Assembly (NCBI GenBank): GCA_021807585.1
Contig: JAKBCQ010000136.1
Location: 1-6,902 of the forward strand
Source: Planctomycetota bacterium
Lineage (GTDB): Bacteria > Planctomycetota > Planctomycetia > Isosphaerales > Isosphaeraceae
DNA length: 6,902 nt
Direction: 5' to 3'
Made by a program: the position numbers and the translations under genes. The notes under the pieces are model-generated. The model made no database searches and was not told the DNA's origin. It saw only the letters and a list, made by a program, of their open reading frames with translations. This document shows positions 6,553 to 6,902 of this stretch, in pieces. The stretch's first letter is position 1, and every line of letters begins with the position of its first letter.

Positions 6553-6591
6553 GAGAAATAAATCATATATATTTAAAAAAAAGAGAATGTT
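6553..6591 (+). other. AT-rich spacer between XPB and Bax1 genes
   Basis: Only 6 of 39 bases are G or C, against a clearly GC-rich surrounding. It contains ATATATATTT followed by a run of eight A residues. The end of the spacer supplies the ribosome binding site AAGAG (6581-6585), 6 bases before the ATG at 6592. Such a stretch could open easily, serve as an internal promoter (UP-element-like), or help translation start. Confidence 0.5.
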
Positions 6592-6902
6592 ATGTTGACG
6601 GGAAATTTGGTGGGGGTGCGGTTTTCGAAAGGGCGGGTGATTCCGCGGTACATCGACGTGCGGTATTCCGAGTGGCTCGAGATCGCCGAGAGTTTGTTGT
6701 TGATTTATCGTGAATCGATCGGGCGGAGTCGGGGCGAGATTGAGGGCGAGGTCGCCGATCTCTTCGGCGACGACCCGGCGAACTGGACGAGTCGCGGGCT
6801 GGCGAAGGTGCTGGAAGATCGCGCCGAGTTCGAGGTCGTGGCCGATTTGCCGCCCGACGCGGCTCGTGAGAAGGTGTTTATGGCGGCCGCGGCGCGGCGA
6901 AA
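6592..6902 (+). CDS. bax1: Bax1 / DUF790-family nuclease, N-terminal part, 3' end outside window
   Basis: The ATG at 6592 opens a frame of 103 codons that reaches the right edge without a stop. The start MLTGNLVGVRFSKGRVIPRY (1-20) is typical of DUF790, the family of Bax1 (binds archaeal XPB): a short strand segment with LVxVR, GR and PRYID. It is followed by a helical region, WLEIAESLLLIYRESIGRSR at 28-47. Archaeal Bax1 is a structure-specific endonuclease that forms a stable complex with XPB and cuts near bubbles or forks opened by it. The nuclease core lies toward the C-terminus and is not in this window, so catalytic residues cannot be checked. The position directly after XPB on the same strand, 39 bp apart, is the arrangement known from archaea. 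A nearby ATG at 6587 leads to a stop after three codons and is not used. Confidence 0.85.
   Translation, partial: MLTGNLVGVRFSKGRVIPRYIDVRYSEWLEIAESLLLIYRESIGRSRGEIEGEVADLFGDDPANWTSRGLAKVLEDRAEFEVVADLPPDAAREKVFMAAAARR

Overview
The window looks like a chromosomal segment of a moderately GC-rich bacterium, most likely a planctomycete. That placement is an inference from protein style, weak or absent Shine-Dalgarno sequences, and recall of similar hypothetical proteins; no 16S or other marker is present. A strong excess of GATC and CGATCG words runs through genes and gaps alike. I see no mobile element, tRNA, rRNA or CRISPR array.

Layout: (1) positions 1-619, minus strand, the N-terminal 206 residues of a Lon substrate-binding-domain protein whose 3' end is cut off by the window edge; (2) a 271-bp divergent promoter gap; (3) nth (891-1760), endonuclease III with a complete [4Fe-4S] loop and a basic tail of about 80 residues; (4) a 142-bp gap with a bulged hairpin; (5) metF (1903-2787), methylenetetrahydrofolate reductase; (6) queG (2843-3931), epoxyqueuosine reductase, 55 bp after metF and probably cotranscribed; (7) a convergent gap (3932-4081) rich in inverted repeats, including two mutually exclusive stems; (8) a minus-strand gene of unknown function (4082-4837, 251 aa); (9) a 308-bp divergent gap; (10) an XPB-family helicase (5146-6552), followed after a very AT-rich 39-bp spacer by (11) the start of a Bax1/DUF790 nuclease gene (6592 to the right edge).

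The most notable content is the XPB-Bax1 helicase-nuclease pair, known best from archaea, here in a bacterial setting. The helicase has a complete SF2 motif set, but its RED motif reads RAD. Together with nth it gives the window two separate DNA-repair functions, base excision and a probable nucleotide-excision-like helicase-nuclease. metF (one-carbon metabolism, methionine) and queG (tRNA queuosine) are housekeeping genes with no obvious mechanistic link to repair. The 251-aa protein has no function I can assign.
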